Shown in pieces: positions 49,513 to 61,342 of a stretch of 64,000 bases of DNA. Every line of letters begins with the position of its first letter. The first letter of the stretch is position 1. Location of the stretch: positions 31,778,983 through 31,842,982 of the forward strand of contig CM034607.1 of assembly GCA_020091685.1 (NCBI GenBank). Reading direction: 5' to 3'. Origin of the DNA: Lutjanus erythropterus. Lineage: Eukaryota > Chordata > Actinopteri > Lutjaniformes > Lutjanidae. The translations under genes were made by a program, and so were the position numbers. The notes beneath the pieces were generated by a model. The model did no database searches. It worked only from the letters and a program-made list of their open reading frames with translations, and was not told where the DNA came from.

Positions 49513-50610
49513 TTAAGGATACTTGTATCTCACTCTTATGTTTGTAATTTTTCTCTGAAAAGAGGGGTTGTTTACTTTTCATACTGTTAATTTCTGTTAG
49601 AGAGAAAGAAAATATTTCCTCTGTTGTTTGTAATTTAGAATGAAAAACACACCTGATCCTTCCTGTAATCCTACACCGCTCGTCCTAACCTTCCCCCTCC
49701 TCATTTTGCTACCTGTCTGCCGTCATACCTGCATGACAGGTGGGAAGTCACAAGATGAGGCAGATGACTACTGGAACAACAGAAAAAAAACAACCTGCCA
49801 GCAGCTTATTTCTGATCTGTTGCCACATAAAATGTTGACATCATGTATTATTTTAAACCTGAAGGTATGATACTGGTATTTTTAATTGGACAATCTCTCT
49901 TACTCATTTAAACTTTTTAAATTGATTTAGTAATATTCCTGACATATGAATATATATGACTGGATGTTGTATTACACTTGTTAATATAAATTAAGAGCTC
50001 TGAGTGCATGTACATGTAAATATACTGTATTTACATATTTTTATATCATTATACTATTAAAGTTTTAGTGGAAGGTGAAAGCATGTTCATCATATTTTCA
50101 CTTCAAATCAGAAGTCTATCTGTCATTAATGCAAGTGCTCACTTTCATAAATCATCTTGCATGATAAAACTGTGACAATCAGATGAGGCAAATTCAGAAG
50201 TTACTAAGCAACAGGATCAGTTCTTGGCAATGACAATGAAACTCAGTTGAAACACTGAGTTCTCTCCTGTGCTGCAGAAAAATACAACAATCCAGCCACT
50301 GGGGTTTTGTTGACAGCTACACTGCTGACAAATTTCTGCTTCCATTTATGTTGTAAATAAATGGACTGAGTTTTTCCCACTCTTTGCTTTTAAATTGTAG
50401 ACTTACATATGAGAGGTACAAATGACAAACCTTTAAGTTAACTTTAGTCATGAAGGAGTAGAAAAGAAATAAATCCAAACCTGTGAGAAAAGAATTAACA
50501 TTAGATTTGCATTTGCAAGATTAGATTTGCAATTGATTTGTTGTTGTTGTTGTTTTAATTATAACCACCTAAGAAACAACAACAAAACTCACATGCACCA
50601 GGATATTTAA

Positions 50611-50676
50611 TAATTATATATGTATATATATATAAATATATATATATATACATATATATATGTGTGTGTGTGTATA
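50611..50676. repeat. (TA)n(TG)n microsatellite
   Basis: Alternating TATATA tracts with a short TGTGTGTG run near 50661-50671. Confidence 0.9.
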
Positions 50677-51166
50677 TATTAGAGGTAATACAAAATCTAT
50701 TAATTATTGTTCTTGAAGCTTTTGTCATCAGACTCAGTCTTCCCATTTAGATCAACTAATTAAATCAACAACACAATAACAAATATGCAGTTAACGTGGT
50801 AAAATCAGCAATTTTGGTAAAGTACTTTTAATTGCTCGAAATGAATTACTGAGCTCATTTACTCCGTGTCCAGCACAGATATATCTACCATTCTCAGGAT
50901 GTAGGAGGAGAACCGAAACTGAACAGTCACCCTCTGGCTGGACAGATAAGCGTCAGTATATAACTTTACATTTGTTCTATAAGAAGGTTTATAAGTTCAC
51001 TACACATCCGTCCTTTAAAATAACACACTATAACGTTATTAGCAGATAAAACAAAACGTTTGTTGATGATTTTGATAATTATTTACACTGTAATCGCAGC
51101 TTCCAGTGGTCAGAAACTGTAACTACTACTCTGCCCCACTAGCGTCAATGTGAATACAATTACATA

Positions 51167-51517
51167 GCACTATTTCCGGTGTGCACTTTCACAATAAAAC
51201 GTTTACTTCCGTGTGTGGCTGTGTTGTGCACTTACAAGTAGGTGCACATTATGTCATATTGAAATTTGTCGTCTCTCATGTTATCATTACATTTTACTCG
51301 TGAGAGAGCAAACCTACAAGTCAGCTAATTAGTCTTGAAGATGAAGACAGTTTTTCAGCTTTTCTGTATTTATCTACTTGGCTATACTGTGGTATGTTAC
51401 TTGATAAAACATGAACATAACAGCTGTGACAATATTAAATCGCGGCCACGAAGTGCAAACTCGTTTGTCTCCTGTCAGTTTTATTTTGAAAATGCTCACT
51501 GGAAGTACTGCCGTGTA
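51167..51517. mobile_element. MITE with ~35-bp inverted ends
   Basis: The left end is GCACTATTTCCGGTGTGCAC, continuing TTTCACAATAAAAC. The right end, read on the minus strand, is GCAGTACTTCCAGTGAGCAT, continuing TTTCAAAATAAAAC. The ends match at most positions over about 35 bases. A related left end occurs at 52319-52352 and a related right end at about 51796-51820. The small signal-peptide-like frame at 51341 lies inside this element. Confidence 0.6.
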
Positions 51518-51886
51518 ATGTGTCCGTGTCCTTTCCTGTGGCTGACTCACAGTTTGTGACCTCTAATGTTTTCATAAAAGTCTCGAAAGAGTAGAAAATA
51601 CTCTCAACATAAGGAAAGAAATCAATATTAAGTTTTCATATGTTACTTAACTAAGGTGACTATACCGACTACAAAAGTAAAATAGTGTAATGAGTAAAAA
51701 AAGAAAGAAAAAAAACACAATGAAAACACAATATATATCTATCTGTATGCTAAATCATTAAGGGTACAAAGCGTAATCTAATGCCTGTCTACGGTAAAAG
51801 TTTTATTTTGAAAATGTTAAAAAAAGTAAGTAATACTGTGTAATTCTTTCTACCTTGACAAACGCAGTTGTAGGTACTACATATGA

Positions 51887-51900
51887 CCACTAGAGGGCAG
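51887..51900 (+). promoter_or_regulatory. CTCF-like motif, plus orientation
   Basis: CCACTAGAGGGCAG agrees closely with the vertebrate CTCF core. Binding is not shown. Confidence 0.45.
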
Positions 51901-52511
51901 CGAAGTCATGATTGTATTGCAAACAATGTTGACTTTGTCAAAACTATGAACATGGTAAGTTATTTAACAAACAGTGTTTTCTTTTTCCTGTGGACACTTT
52001 TTATAGCTTCTAACTTACAGCAGCGGCTTTGCTGTGCGTTTTTTGTTGTCATATGCTTATTGTTTGATTTTGATTTACTCTCTTGTACCTCTCATGCGAG
52101 TTAAGTTTGACATGAGAGGCAATAAACTGGCGCTAAATTTCCGCAGCCTAAACCCAGAATTTACGGATATCGACACAATCTAGATTAACCAGATAGAGTT
52201 ACAAAGTTAATCATTTTCCAGCTTCTTCTGTCGTTTTGCTTGGATGCATCTATATAAAAGAAAATGACAAAATTCAGGATGAAATTAATTAATCGAACAA
52301 CTCCTAAGTGTAGCAACTGCTACTTCCGGTGAATACTTCAAAATAAAAGTTAACAGCCACAGTCAGACATGAGTTAACATTCTTTACGTTTACTAACACC
52401 CATAAATTAACGACTAAGTCTTCATTAAACCACTAGAATTGTAAAATTAGTCTTCTGCTTTTTTTTTTTTCCTCGGATGCATCCATGGAAACACACCGTC
52501 TGTGGTCTCTT

Positions 52512-52526
52512 GGCGCCATCTAGTGG
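52512..52526 (-). promoter_or_regulatory. CTCF-like motif, minus orientation
   Basis: On the minus strand it reads CCACTAGATGGCGCC. It lies about 40 bases before the hsd17b8 start codon and faces the motif at 51887. Confidence 0.45.
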
Positions 52527-52564
52527 ACAAACCCAAAACTACATCAACACGGGAGAGAAAAAAC

Positions 52565-55500
52565 ATGGCGGCTGCCACAAGGCTCATATCAAGGTTGACA
52601 CTGGTCACTGGTAATTTATGTTTTACCATGTATCGTTTATTGTGTTTAGGTAGATAAACACGTTTAAAACGTCATGCAGTTCTTTGCATGTTGTTATTAA
52701 CGCTGTACGTTTGTCGCCAATTTCTGTCAGTTTTTCCATTTAAAGTAACTGATGTTAGCAAAGTGCAACTGATTTGTAAATGTTAACTAACTCTTCAGAA
52801 ACTTTGTGGAAGTTTGGTAAAATAAGTTACGTTAGGTGGGTTATGTTTTTCTCTCTAATATTAATTTGAGCTGCAATGATTAATTCTGTTACGATGTAGC
52901 TGTCAGTTCTGCATATTGTGTGGATTAATCGTTGTGTCTATTTCTACTAAAAATTGTGATAAATGTGTATATAAATAGTTGGTGATTAATATTCTTTCAG
53001 CTGACTAATTTATTGTCTATAATCAAATCATCTCTAATAGGTAAAGTTGAATTTTCCTCTGAAGTTACCATCACCAACCAGTGAAAGCTAACGAGCTTTA
53101 GAAGATAGAAAAGGTTCAGTCACTTGAATTGTTGTTACAGGAAGTTCAGTTTGCAGTGAATGTTTATACATTAACAATGCAGATACATTATACTGAACTA
53201 TAGGTAAGTAATAGGTGGATAATCAGTGGATATGCAAGACTGTAACAAAGAAATGTGGTTTGAGTGCATATTATTTTTTAGTGGAAAATGATGTTAATGG
53301 TACATGGAGGTCTGAAACTCTCAAACTCAAATGGGAAAAAATATTTCAGGTTCATCACCTGTCCTGATTATTAGCTTGTCAGACCTTCTTCCTGTCAGAT
53401 ATATCTAAAGAGGAACTCTTCCCTCTGAAACCATGAACACCTCATAAATTCATGAGACAAGCTGCAGTGTTTTGTTTTGCTCAGGTGTCAGTCTTACTTC
53501 ACGCTGCTGCTTCATGTCACCCAGGAGGAGGCAGTGGGATTGGACGGGCGGTGTGTCAGCGCTTCGCCTCTGAAGGCGCCTCCGTGGTGGTCGCTGACAT
53601 AAGCGAGGAGTCGGCCAACGAGACTCTGGGGAGCCTTTCGAGTGACCTCAAAGGACAGGGTCACATGGCGGCTGTGGTGGACGTGTCGTCAAAAGAGAGC
53701 GTGAAGAAACTGGTCACAAGTGTACAGGTGTGTGTGCAGGCAGAGAAACACCTCAACACATACTGTCTGTACATTTTGCTCCCATGACTGTATGTTAGAA
53801 CGCTGCAGGGATTTGGTGTGTTTTCTTTTTAACAGGTAATATCCTCCTCTCTCCCACTGCAGACTCGATACTTTCAGCCTCCCTCAGTGTGTGTGAACGC
53901 AGCAGGCATCACCCAGGACGACTTTTTGCTCAACATGGAGGAAGATCACTTTGACAGAGTCATCCAGGTCAACCTGAAGGTACGCTGCCGTGATACGAGG
54001 TTATGTTTAGGCTCAGCTCTGGTTTTCCAGTATCACAAAGCAGGTTTGCTTTTAACTGGGGTAGATCGCCATGGTAACTGATGCTGCAGCAGTCTGCAGC
54101 AGTCAGCAACTGTCTGACAAACTGTCTGACATTACTTTAACTTAAAAAAAGTTTGTTCATCATTAGACAAAAAAATCTCACTCACTCTACACTAAAGACA
54201 CGTATAAAGTGCCACATACAGCATGAGCCTTACTTTTTTTAATATTTGGAACTTATTTTATCGTCATATTAGCATGTAGTCATCTTTCTCTCTGCGTCTC
54301 TTCCAGGGTTCGTTCTTGATCACTCAGGCTGTCGCTCAGGCTCTGGTGGCCTGCGGAGCTCCCAAAGGATCCATCGTCACTGTGGGCAGTATCGTGGGAA
54401 AGGTGAGATACCAGCAGACGTGGCAGGCATTGTGTAGTTTTTATATTTAGCTGAAGCTTTAAAGTTTTTTATCCAGAAAGGCATAATAGTGAGTGTGATA
54501 GTGGCATCGTTGTGACAGGTTAAAGTTAGAGGTACAAGCAGTTTTAAAGTTTCTGATTAACATTTTTCAATGCATAAGATACAAGAATAAACTTGCACAA
54601 ATCCATCAAGAACTTAATTTTATTCTAAAACACAATATAAATGCCATGAAAACCAAAAATTTCAGGACCTGTTAAATGACTTGTCTGTGAAAGTATTTGC
54701 TGGGTTTGAACCTACAGTGACACAGCACCTAATGCACTGCATCCGTGTGTCTCTGTGGTTAATGTTTGCAGGTGGGAAACATCGGACAGGCAAATTACGC
54801 CTCCTCTAAAGCTGGAGTGGAGGGTTTGACCAGGACCGCAGCCAAAGAGCTCAGCAGGTGAGAGGAGCCTGATGCACCAGTAACACACCGTGACACACAG
54901 AGCGGATTCAACTTTAGGTGTTTTGGAAAAAATAATTCCTTCCCGTCTCCTCCAGGTTTGGGATCCGGTGTAATTGTGTGCTGCCAGGTTTCATATCGAC
55001 TCCGATGACGGATAAAGTTCCAGAGAAGGTTATTAGCAAGGTACAGCACACACACACAAGTACAGACAGATTTAGACAGATTTATACATACAGGCTGAAT
55101 ATGATTTGTGGTTTTATATTCAACATGTTATTAATGATGCATCATGTTTCAGACACTGTAGATGTCCATCCTTGTTTTAGTCCAGTCAAATGCACCCTGC
55201 CCAGTGCGTCTGGAACGTGCCAAATGCACTTTGGGTCATTTTGTGGCCAGGTTCCCTTTGCACACCTGTGGTGCACTTTGGCACACGGTCAGATCAGAAA
55301 TAGATTACAAGAAATTATATGAAGGTGTGTTAGAGGCTGTGACACATATTAGCAATCACATGCATGACTTTCACCCTCTATAAACACATCGCTCTCTGTC
55401 ATGGCGCTCTGACAGCTTGAATCTTTTTCAAAGAAAACATATTGTCTGTTACTTGCAGATGTTCGAATATGAAAACAGCAGCTCAACTGTCCTGCCAAGA

Positions 55501-56859
55501 GCAGATGATGTCTCATTTTAGTTTTATTAATTTTTCTGGACATGTTGAAGACCTTGTGGTTTATAAGCACAATAGTGCGTGTTTTTATTTGTCATCACAG
55601 AGATCTATATAATAACCATCATGAAAGTAAAATATAAACATGATCTTGTTTTATTTCATGTTGTTTTTTTTTCTTAATTTATTTTTAATGTTTAATTAAT
55701 TTTGCCAAAGTTATTCCTCATAATGTGGGAATGAAACTGTTGCCTTTGAAATCTTCATATTGCGATATAAATATGATCCTGGTAATGATCCAGAAATTAA
55801 AAATAACAACACTGTTTTGTTCCTGGGAACAACGCTCTAAAATTGAACCTGAACTATCACATCATTGGTAGGACAGGTTAAAATCCACACTATAGTAAAG
55901 GCAGGCAGTCATGTCAAGATACTTAAGCAGAAAACAACATACGTTGATGCTTCAAACTTAACATATTTTTCATGCCACAATAAAATAATTCATCTAAAAA
56001 CACTTGAATAGAAATTGTTGTAAAATCAAAACATGTTGATCTACATTTCACTGACATTTCTGGAAACACAAGATGCTCACAAATTTTTAAAATCTTCGTG
56101 TTTTAAGGAAACTCTGAGAAGCACAGATGAAACTACGTTGTTTTGGAGCAGCTGCAGATTTACGCACAGAAAACAAACTAAATATTACCAGACGTTAGTG
56201 GATAAATGTTTTTTTGGGGGTGGTTGGGTTGAACTGACCCTTTTAATATAAACTCCAACTGACTCTCTGCTCTCCTCCAAGGAAACAGCATGATACCGGC
56301 GCAGTCTTCATTCATTCTGGTCTGTGTTGTTTATTTTGTATTTCAGATGAAGTCCTTGGTGCCTTTGGGAAGAATGGGAGAACCTGCAGGTCAGTGAAGT
56401 TAAAAGTTATAAAAGAATTCTTTCCTCTCTTCGTTATTTCTCCACACATTTGATCCTTGTCATCTCCCTTCACTTTTTGTCCTGTACAGTAAAATTAAAG
56501 GGGATGGATGTGTATCCTCCAGTCTACATGTATGTTTTGCACCCTCAGGTTCAAAGACTTCCTCACACTTGTCCTTCTTTTTGTCCTCTCGCTCTCGTCC
56601 TCCAGAGGTTGCTGATGTCTGTGCCTTTCTAGCCTCAGATGACTCTCGATACATCACAGGAGCCAGCATTGAAGTGACAGGTATTCAATTCTCTTACAGC
56701 TTCTCTTATAAAACAGTTTTCATTTCATGTATTTTCTTCTGTTGCTTTTAAAAGTAACAAGATCGCCCAGCTAAACTTTTATTAACCAATATACAAATAT
56801 TCTATAAGGGTCAAACTTCAATGTCTCTGTTTTTGTCAGGGGGACTTTTCATTGGTTAA
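52565..56859 (+). CDS. hsd17b8: 17-beta-hydroxysteroid dehydrogenase 8 (SDR family), complete
   Basis: A short-chain dehydrogenase/reductase. In vertebrates HSD17B8 oxidises estradiol and other 17-beta-hydroxysteroids with NAD, and it is also a subunit of mitochondrial 3-ketoacyl-ACP reductase (with CBR4). Exons: 52565-52610, 53525-53727, 53863-53979, 54307-54402, 54772-54857, 54956-55040, 56347-56389, 56606-56680 and 56840-56859. They join to 256 codons plus TAA, close to the human 261. The Rossmann motif TGGGSGIG is at residues 15-22, NAAG in exon 3, catalytic Ser at about 150 (GSIVGK), and Tyr 163 and Lys 167 (YASSK). The C-terminus is EVTGGLFIG. The start ATG sits in ACATGGCGGCTGCC, a YY1-like context, and is the only good upstream Met. 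The short Arg-containing N-terminus could serve as a mitochondrial presequence (inference). No frame damage is seen. Confidence 0.96.
54670..54770 (-). repeat. tRNA-like (SINE-type) fragment in hsd17b8 intron
   Basis: On the minus strand a B-box-like GTAGGTTCAAACCCAGC follows GCAGTGCATTAGGTGCTGTG. No complete tRNA fold could be drawn. Confidence 0.35.
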
Positions 56860-57024
56860 ATCGACCGTCCATCACACTGAAGACCAATGGGAGGCCAGTT
56901 CCTTCATAGTTAATTTAATTGTTAAAATGATTCTGCTTTTATCAGCTCTGCAGTCATGATCATGTTTCATAAATCTGATTGTTAACATGTACGATACAAT
57001 GTAAAGCCAATTTTTGTCAATAAA
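56860..57024 (+). terminator. hsd17b8: hsd17b8 3' UTR and polyA signal
   Basis: AATAAA at 57019-57024 lies about 160 bases after the stop and is the first good signal downstream. Confidence 0.65.
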
Positions 57025-57129
57025 CTACTGTTTATATTTCTGTACAGAATGTTGTATTTTATAAAATGAAAACTATTTTACTTGTCTATAAAGCCCAAAT
57101 GATAAGACCACTTTCTTTCCCATCTCATC

Positions 57130-57400
57130 CTGATCTCGTTAGGAGGACAGGTGGTATTTGAACCAGGTTCTCCAGCTCTGTAGATATTTTAGAGGTTCAT
57201 GTTGACAACGCTGTCACGCCACCTGAGCCTCTTTACATCAGCTGCACTCCCTGAGAGCCTTTATGCAACTCCTCTAAAAGTTGTCTTTTAAAACTCTTGT
57301 GGAAGTTAAAGGGTTATACCAGGTTTGAACCACTGACCTCCTGCTCTGTACTGCAGGAGCTTAACTCACTGAACCACTGAGCTCATCTGACTGTTAATAT
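57130..57400 (-). repeat. Pair of tRNA-like (SINE-type) sequences
   Basis: On the minus strand, GATGAGCTCAGTGGTTCAG (A-box-like, near 57370-57390) is followed by a 7-bp stem CTCCTGC...GCAGGAG and by GGTTCAAACC (B-box-like, near 57320). A second set, GGCTCAGGTGGCGTGACAGC and GGTTCAAATACC, lies at about 57150-57232. Neither has a clean acceptor stem, so these are tRNA-derived relics, not working tRNA genes. Confidence 0.5.
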
Positions 57401-58215
57401 GTTTCAAAAACCTTTCACATTTTAAATTTAATTTGTTGGCTTTTAAAATCAGCAAGTCATCAACAAGTCTTTCTGTCTTCATGCAGACTCTGCTGAAGTT
57501 TCCTGCTCTCACTGCTGCTCAGTGCTTTTTCAAAAAACAAATCAGTTTTCAAAGTCATAACCACAGACATTTCTGTTTTCACAATGAGCTGTAGGTTTGT
57601 GGATGCTGGTTCTTACAACACAGCTTAACATGCAAGTCAGGTTTTGGAAAATGGGGCCCACAATCCCAAAGATTATACAACAGTACATGAGCCATGAAGT
57701 GAAACAACAGTTTAGTTTGTTGTAATATTTCTATATAGGTTTAGTTTAAAAAGACCCTGCAGAGATGAAGGAGAGCAGATCCATCACTCCCACAATCTGT
57801 ATTTTTTTTTTTCTTTGAATAATGAATGAAAGTAGATTTGGAGGTATTTTGATAAGATAATTACCTGCAGTGCACAAAGTTTAAAACTGCAAGTTTTAAG
57901 TCACAGTCTGAATGATTTACCAAACTTTATGTCCACGCTGGTTGTACATCTTGATGATTTACAGCCTGGTGTTTTAAATATATTCTATATTTCTCATTAT
58001 ATACATGAATTAATGATGAATTACTCATTTCAACATCACCATCAATGAGAACTCCACAAAGGAGGTGACATACTGTACTTAATCTATGAGAAGGAGCTTC
58101 AAATGGCCACAAGATGTCGCTGTTTTGCCGTGTGGTAACAACAATAACAGGGTTTATGAGCCAATTAAAAAATATAATTGTTTTAAACCCGTCACGTTTA
58201 ATTGCAAAATGGTAA

Positions 58216-58265
<50 letters not shown>

Positions 58266-60364
58266 ATAATAATAATAATAATAATAATAAGAAGAAGAAT
58301 GGTAAGTCCTTTTAAATAAATTAGCTTGTCACGTGCACAAATTGGAGCAAACAGCAGAAACAGACAAAACCCAAGTTACACCTCCGTGTTTCAGTCCAAA
58401 ATTGATGCACAACTGCATTAAAACCTTTATCAAAATATCAAGCTGAAATGCCTGTAGGGCTCCGTAGATTTAAAACGGGCTTTAAATCTGGTAAAAGCTG
58501 TATTTTCAAATAAAACAGAAGCATGATTCACAAAGGAAACCATATAGTTTACATATATAATAAAATTAAAAGAAAAATACAAGACACCTAAAAAAGGTCA
58601 CAACTGTTTGTCTGTCTCTTACCAAGGTGACACAAAACTCTGCCTACAAAACAGCGATGTCCTGTGGCCATTAGCAGGCAAGAAGAACTACTGATGACAG
58701 AGGTTTGGAAGAAAAACAAGAGTCAAGCAGCTCTTTTTAAAAAGATTATATATTACAGAAACAAGAATTTAAAAAAATTACTTACACACATTATAAAATA
58801 ATACTTTTTTCTCTTTTCAGCACCATATTTTTTTTAAAGTTGAAATGTTTGTCTTCAACACAATAAAAACAAACAAATATTTGAGGTCATTCTCTCTCAT
58901 GGAGAATTTTACGGTCAGATTTTAAAAGTTTTTAAAGTTTTGGCCATCCCCATTTTCCTGCTATATTTAAAAAAATGCAAATAAAAAAAACAAACAAAAC
59001 AAGAACCCTAGTATGATATCACCCCACAGCCACCCATGGCAGATGACTGAGCTGTCCCCTCCCTCTCACAACCTTTCTCCTGCCCGCTGCAGACTCAGAC
59101 AGAAATTTAAAAGATCAGCAGATTGTGTGTCAATCTTTGACTCAGTAAACTGAATTTCTGTGATGCATTTCAAAGCCCAGTGAAGCCTGAAACCAATATG
59201 ATGCGCCAACTCAAACAGTAGCAACGACAAGGAAATGTGACAGAACTGGAGAGTCACCATTTAATCATTACAGTGGAAGCAAAATTTAACAGCACAGTAC
59301 AGTTGATGAAAACACTAAAAAGGGATATTACAATAAAATATGGCCACAGATTCTTTGGTTCTACAAAAGGAGTTTGGACAGGGCGTGAACAGAAGCACCA
59401 TAACTCAGGCTGGCAGTGAGTTTAACATGTAAGTCACTCGCTTCACTTGACCTTCAAGTGTCAGCTACAGGAAATAAATACAAATGAAATATACCACATT
59501 TGACTGGAATATTTGGTGGTCCTTGTTTTTTTAAATCTTAAAGCACCCTGTTTGTTTTAAATAAATACAATAGAATATCACTATTTCTGTACAAATGGAA
59601 TGTAATGCACATTTTCCCCAGTAAAAGCCTTACGAAATTGTAAAAAGAGACTAAAGAAAATGAAGGACTCAAAGTGAATACTAAAACTTTTATGCTTTGG
59701 TATAATTAGCACCTTGCCACACACAGTTTCTTTAAGTAAAGCATGCATTTTATTCACTGCTGTAGGAAAAAAGAAGAAGGGAACTTTGAATCTCATATAC
59801 ATATTTAAACCCTGATGATGTCCTGTGCTCAGATGCAAAATCAGAAAATGCGTTCTGGATGGAAAGTAATAATCAAAGTACCCAGAAGGTGACTCAGCAA
59901 ATACTGGACTGGTGTGTGGTAGTGACCCTGGTAGCCTGATCCATGATTTTAAGAAGCAGAATCAGCCCTTAACATGCAAATATAATAGCATCAAGTTTAG
60001 TTTATAAAAACAATGGCTTTTAAATTCACTGTCACTGTTGTCCAACGTGAACAAATGAACAATTCAAAGAGAGTTTGTGCTGCTCTCAGGGCTGAGGAAA
60101 GATCGTCAGGTTTAAAAAAGAATCAATCTTACGTCACACTGGCCTCCGTGAACCTCACTGCATAACACCAGAAAGATTTTTCAATCATCACTTTGAGCTG
60201 TGAATCACATTTTAAGATTGTTTTAATAAAACTACAGGGTGTCATGAAGAGAATATTACAAAGAGTAGAAAATTCACTTGGTGGCAGCTTAAACACAACA
60301 ACAAAAAAAAGATCAATCTAACAGACAAGACCCAGCTGGTATCATTTTGGTCAGTTCCCTCTTT
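57401..60364. other. Intergenic region between hsd17b8 and col11a2 ends
   Basis: No gene is recognised. It is AT-rich with a trinucleotide repeat at 58216-58299 and a CCACAAGATGTCGCT word (weakly CTCF-like) near 58106. Part of it may belong to a long col11a2 3' UTR, since TTTATT (a polyA signal on the minus strand) also occurs at 59749-59754. No rxrb exon was found here. Confidence 0.55.
58216..58299. repeat. (TAC)n(TAA)n(GAA)n compound microsatellite
   Basis: About 16 TAC units pass into about 9 TAA units and then three GAA-type units. Confidence 0.95.
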
Positions 60365-61342
60365 TTTATTCTGGGTGGAAACTGGTGGCTTTAATTCTTT
60401 GGTTCCTTTTGATAAAATAACATAAGAGCTGAGAGTTTTCAATGTGAGCAACATGACTGACGAGTCTCTTGGACGTTCATTCATTTTTTTTGCAAAACTA
60501 GACAAACATTTGCAAACACTGGCCGTCATTTTCTGGTGTCTGCCGTTTTGATTTTGGCTCATGAGGAGTTCTGGCTGGCAGGTGCAAAACAGATAAAAAG
60601 TTGACTTTAATTCTCCGTTTCATCTGAATCACTAAATGAATAAATGCCCAACAAATACCAAAGCTGTGATTCTTGCACCTGTTGTCAGTCATAAGAGTGA
60701 CCGTCAACCACGCTGCTCACAGTGTAAACGCTGGATTAAAAAAATGGAAATAATGTCCGAGTGTGACCCTTTTTTTTAGGAGTAGGAGGTGGAGGAGGGG
60801 GGAGGTAGAGCAGGTGAGATAAGTGGAAAAAAAAAAAGAGAGACAGCGGGGAGGAGAGAAGAGTTAGAGGGGGATCGGAGACGGGGGGCTCCAGGCCTCA
60901 AGTCGCTGGCTTGCTCTCTTTCTCAGGCCGGCCCCTTTCGCTGCTGGTAAAGAAAACACTGTTTTATCCCGAAGAACACTCTCTCCTGGTTTTTTCTTCT
61001 TTTCTCGCGGTCGTGCGCCCAAACGATGGTCTCCTCTCCGCGAGTTTTTTTATTTTAAATTTCTCTCCTCTTTACTTGTTTAGACGTCCATTAATAGTTG
61101 GGAGGATGTTGCTTTCCCGAGGCACGTACTTGAGTGTGAGTGCGTGTTCGTCTCACAACAGCATCAGCATGTGTGTGTGTGTCTGTGGGTATGCGTGTGT
61201 GTTTCATATCATTTACAAGTTAATTTACAAATTACTGGGCATGTATGTTTGTTATATTTAAGTGTGTCTCTAAGTGCATGTGTGTGTGTGTGTGAGTATT
61301 TGCATGTGTTGTTCTCTGCATGATGCGTGTGAGTGTGTGTTT
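60365..61342 (-). terminator. col11a2: col11a2 3' UTR with probable polyA signal
   Basis: The minus-strand stop is at 61343-61345. The first AATAAA reading on the minus strand is at 60365-60370, giving a 3' UTR of about 970 bases. It includes GT-rich tracts near 61170-61300 and a G-rich stretch at 60780-60810 (plus strand). Usage of this signal is not proven. Confidence 0.45.

Larger units (their letters stand above)
30433..49516. repeat. 19-kb piggyBac-derived macrosatellite bounded by TTAA
   Basis: The array begins TTAA (30433-30436) followed by CCCTCTATGGTACC and ends GTACCATAGAGG followed by TTAA (49513-49516). TTAA is the target site duplicated by piggyBac transposons. Inside are eleven element copies separated by eleven blocks of TACA tetranucleotide satellite. 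Five copies are nearly full (about 1.1 kb) and six carry only the 3' part (about 0.3 kb). The internal junctions that were read, of the type CATAGAGGATATGACC and GAGCATATCTCTCTATGG, do not carry TTAA. This argues for internal growth after one insertion, not for many separate insertions. Block 35650-36216 is unrelated DNA. Sequence differences between copies are often single-base losses in homopolymers, so part of the variation may be assembly error. Confidence 0.85.
49517..52564. other. Intergenic region between the array and hsd17b8
   Basis: No gene is recognised. It contains an AT dinucleotide tract (50611-50676), a MITE with inverted ends (51167-51517), two CTCF-like motifs and a lone copy of the MITE end near 52321-52352. 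The frames at 49640-49870, 51341-51559 and 51883-52104 lack recognisable motifs. Confidence 0.55.

Noticed and set aside
30433-49516. CRISPR-like array
   Set aside because: The repeats are tetranucleotide satellite and transposon copies of variable spacing in a vertebrate genome, without unique spacers of constant length.
51341-51391. Signal-peptide-like exon (MKTVFQLFCIYLLGYTV followed by GTATGT)
   Set aside because: It lies inside a MITE with inverted ends (51167-51517), has no partner exon nearby and no MHC-like domain follows.
57318-57390. Functional tRNA gene on the minus strand
   Set aside because: A-box, B-box and an anticodon-like stem are visible, but the acceptor stem does not pair; it is better called a tRNA-derived relic.
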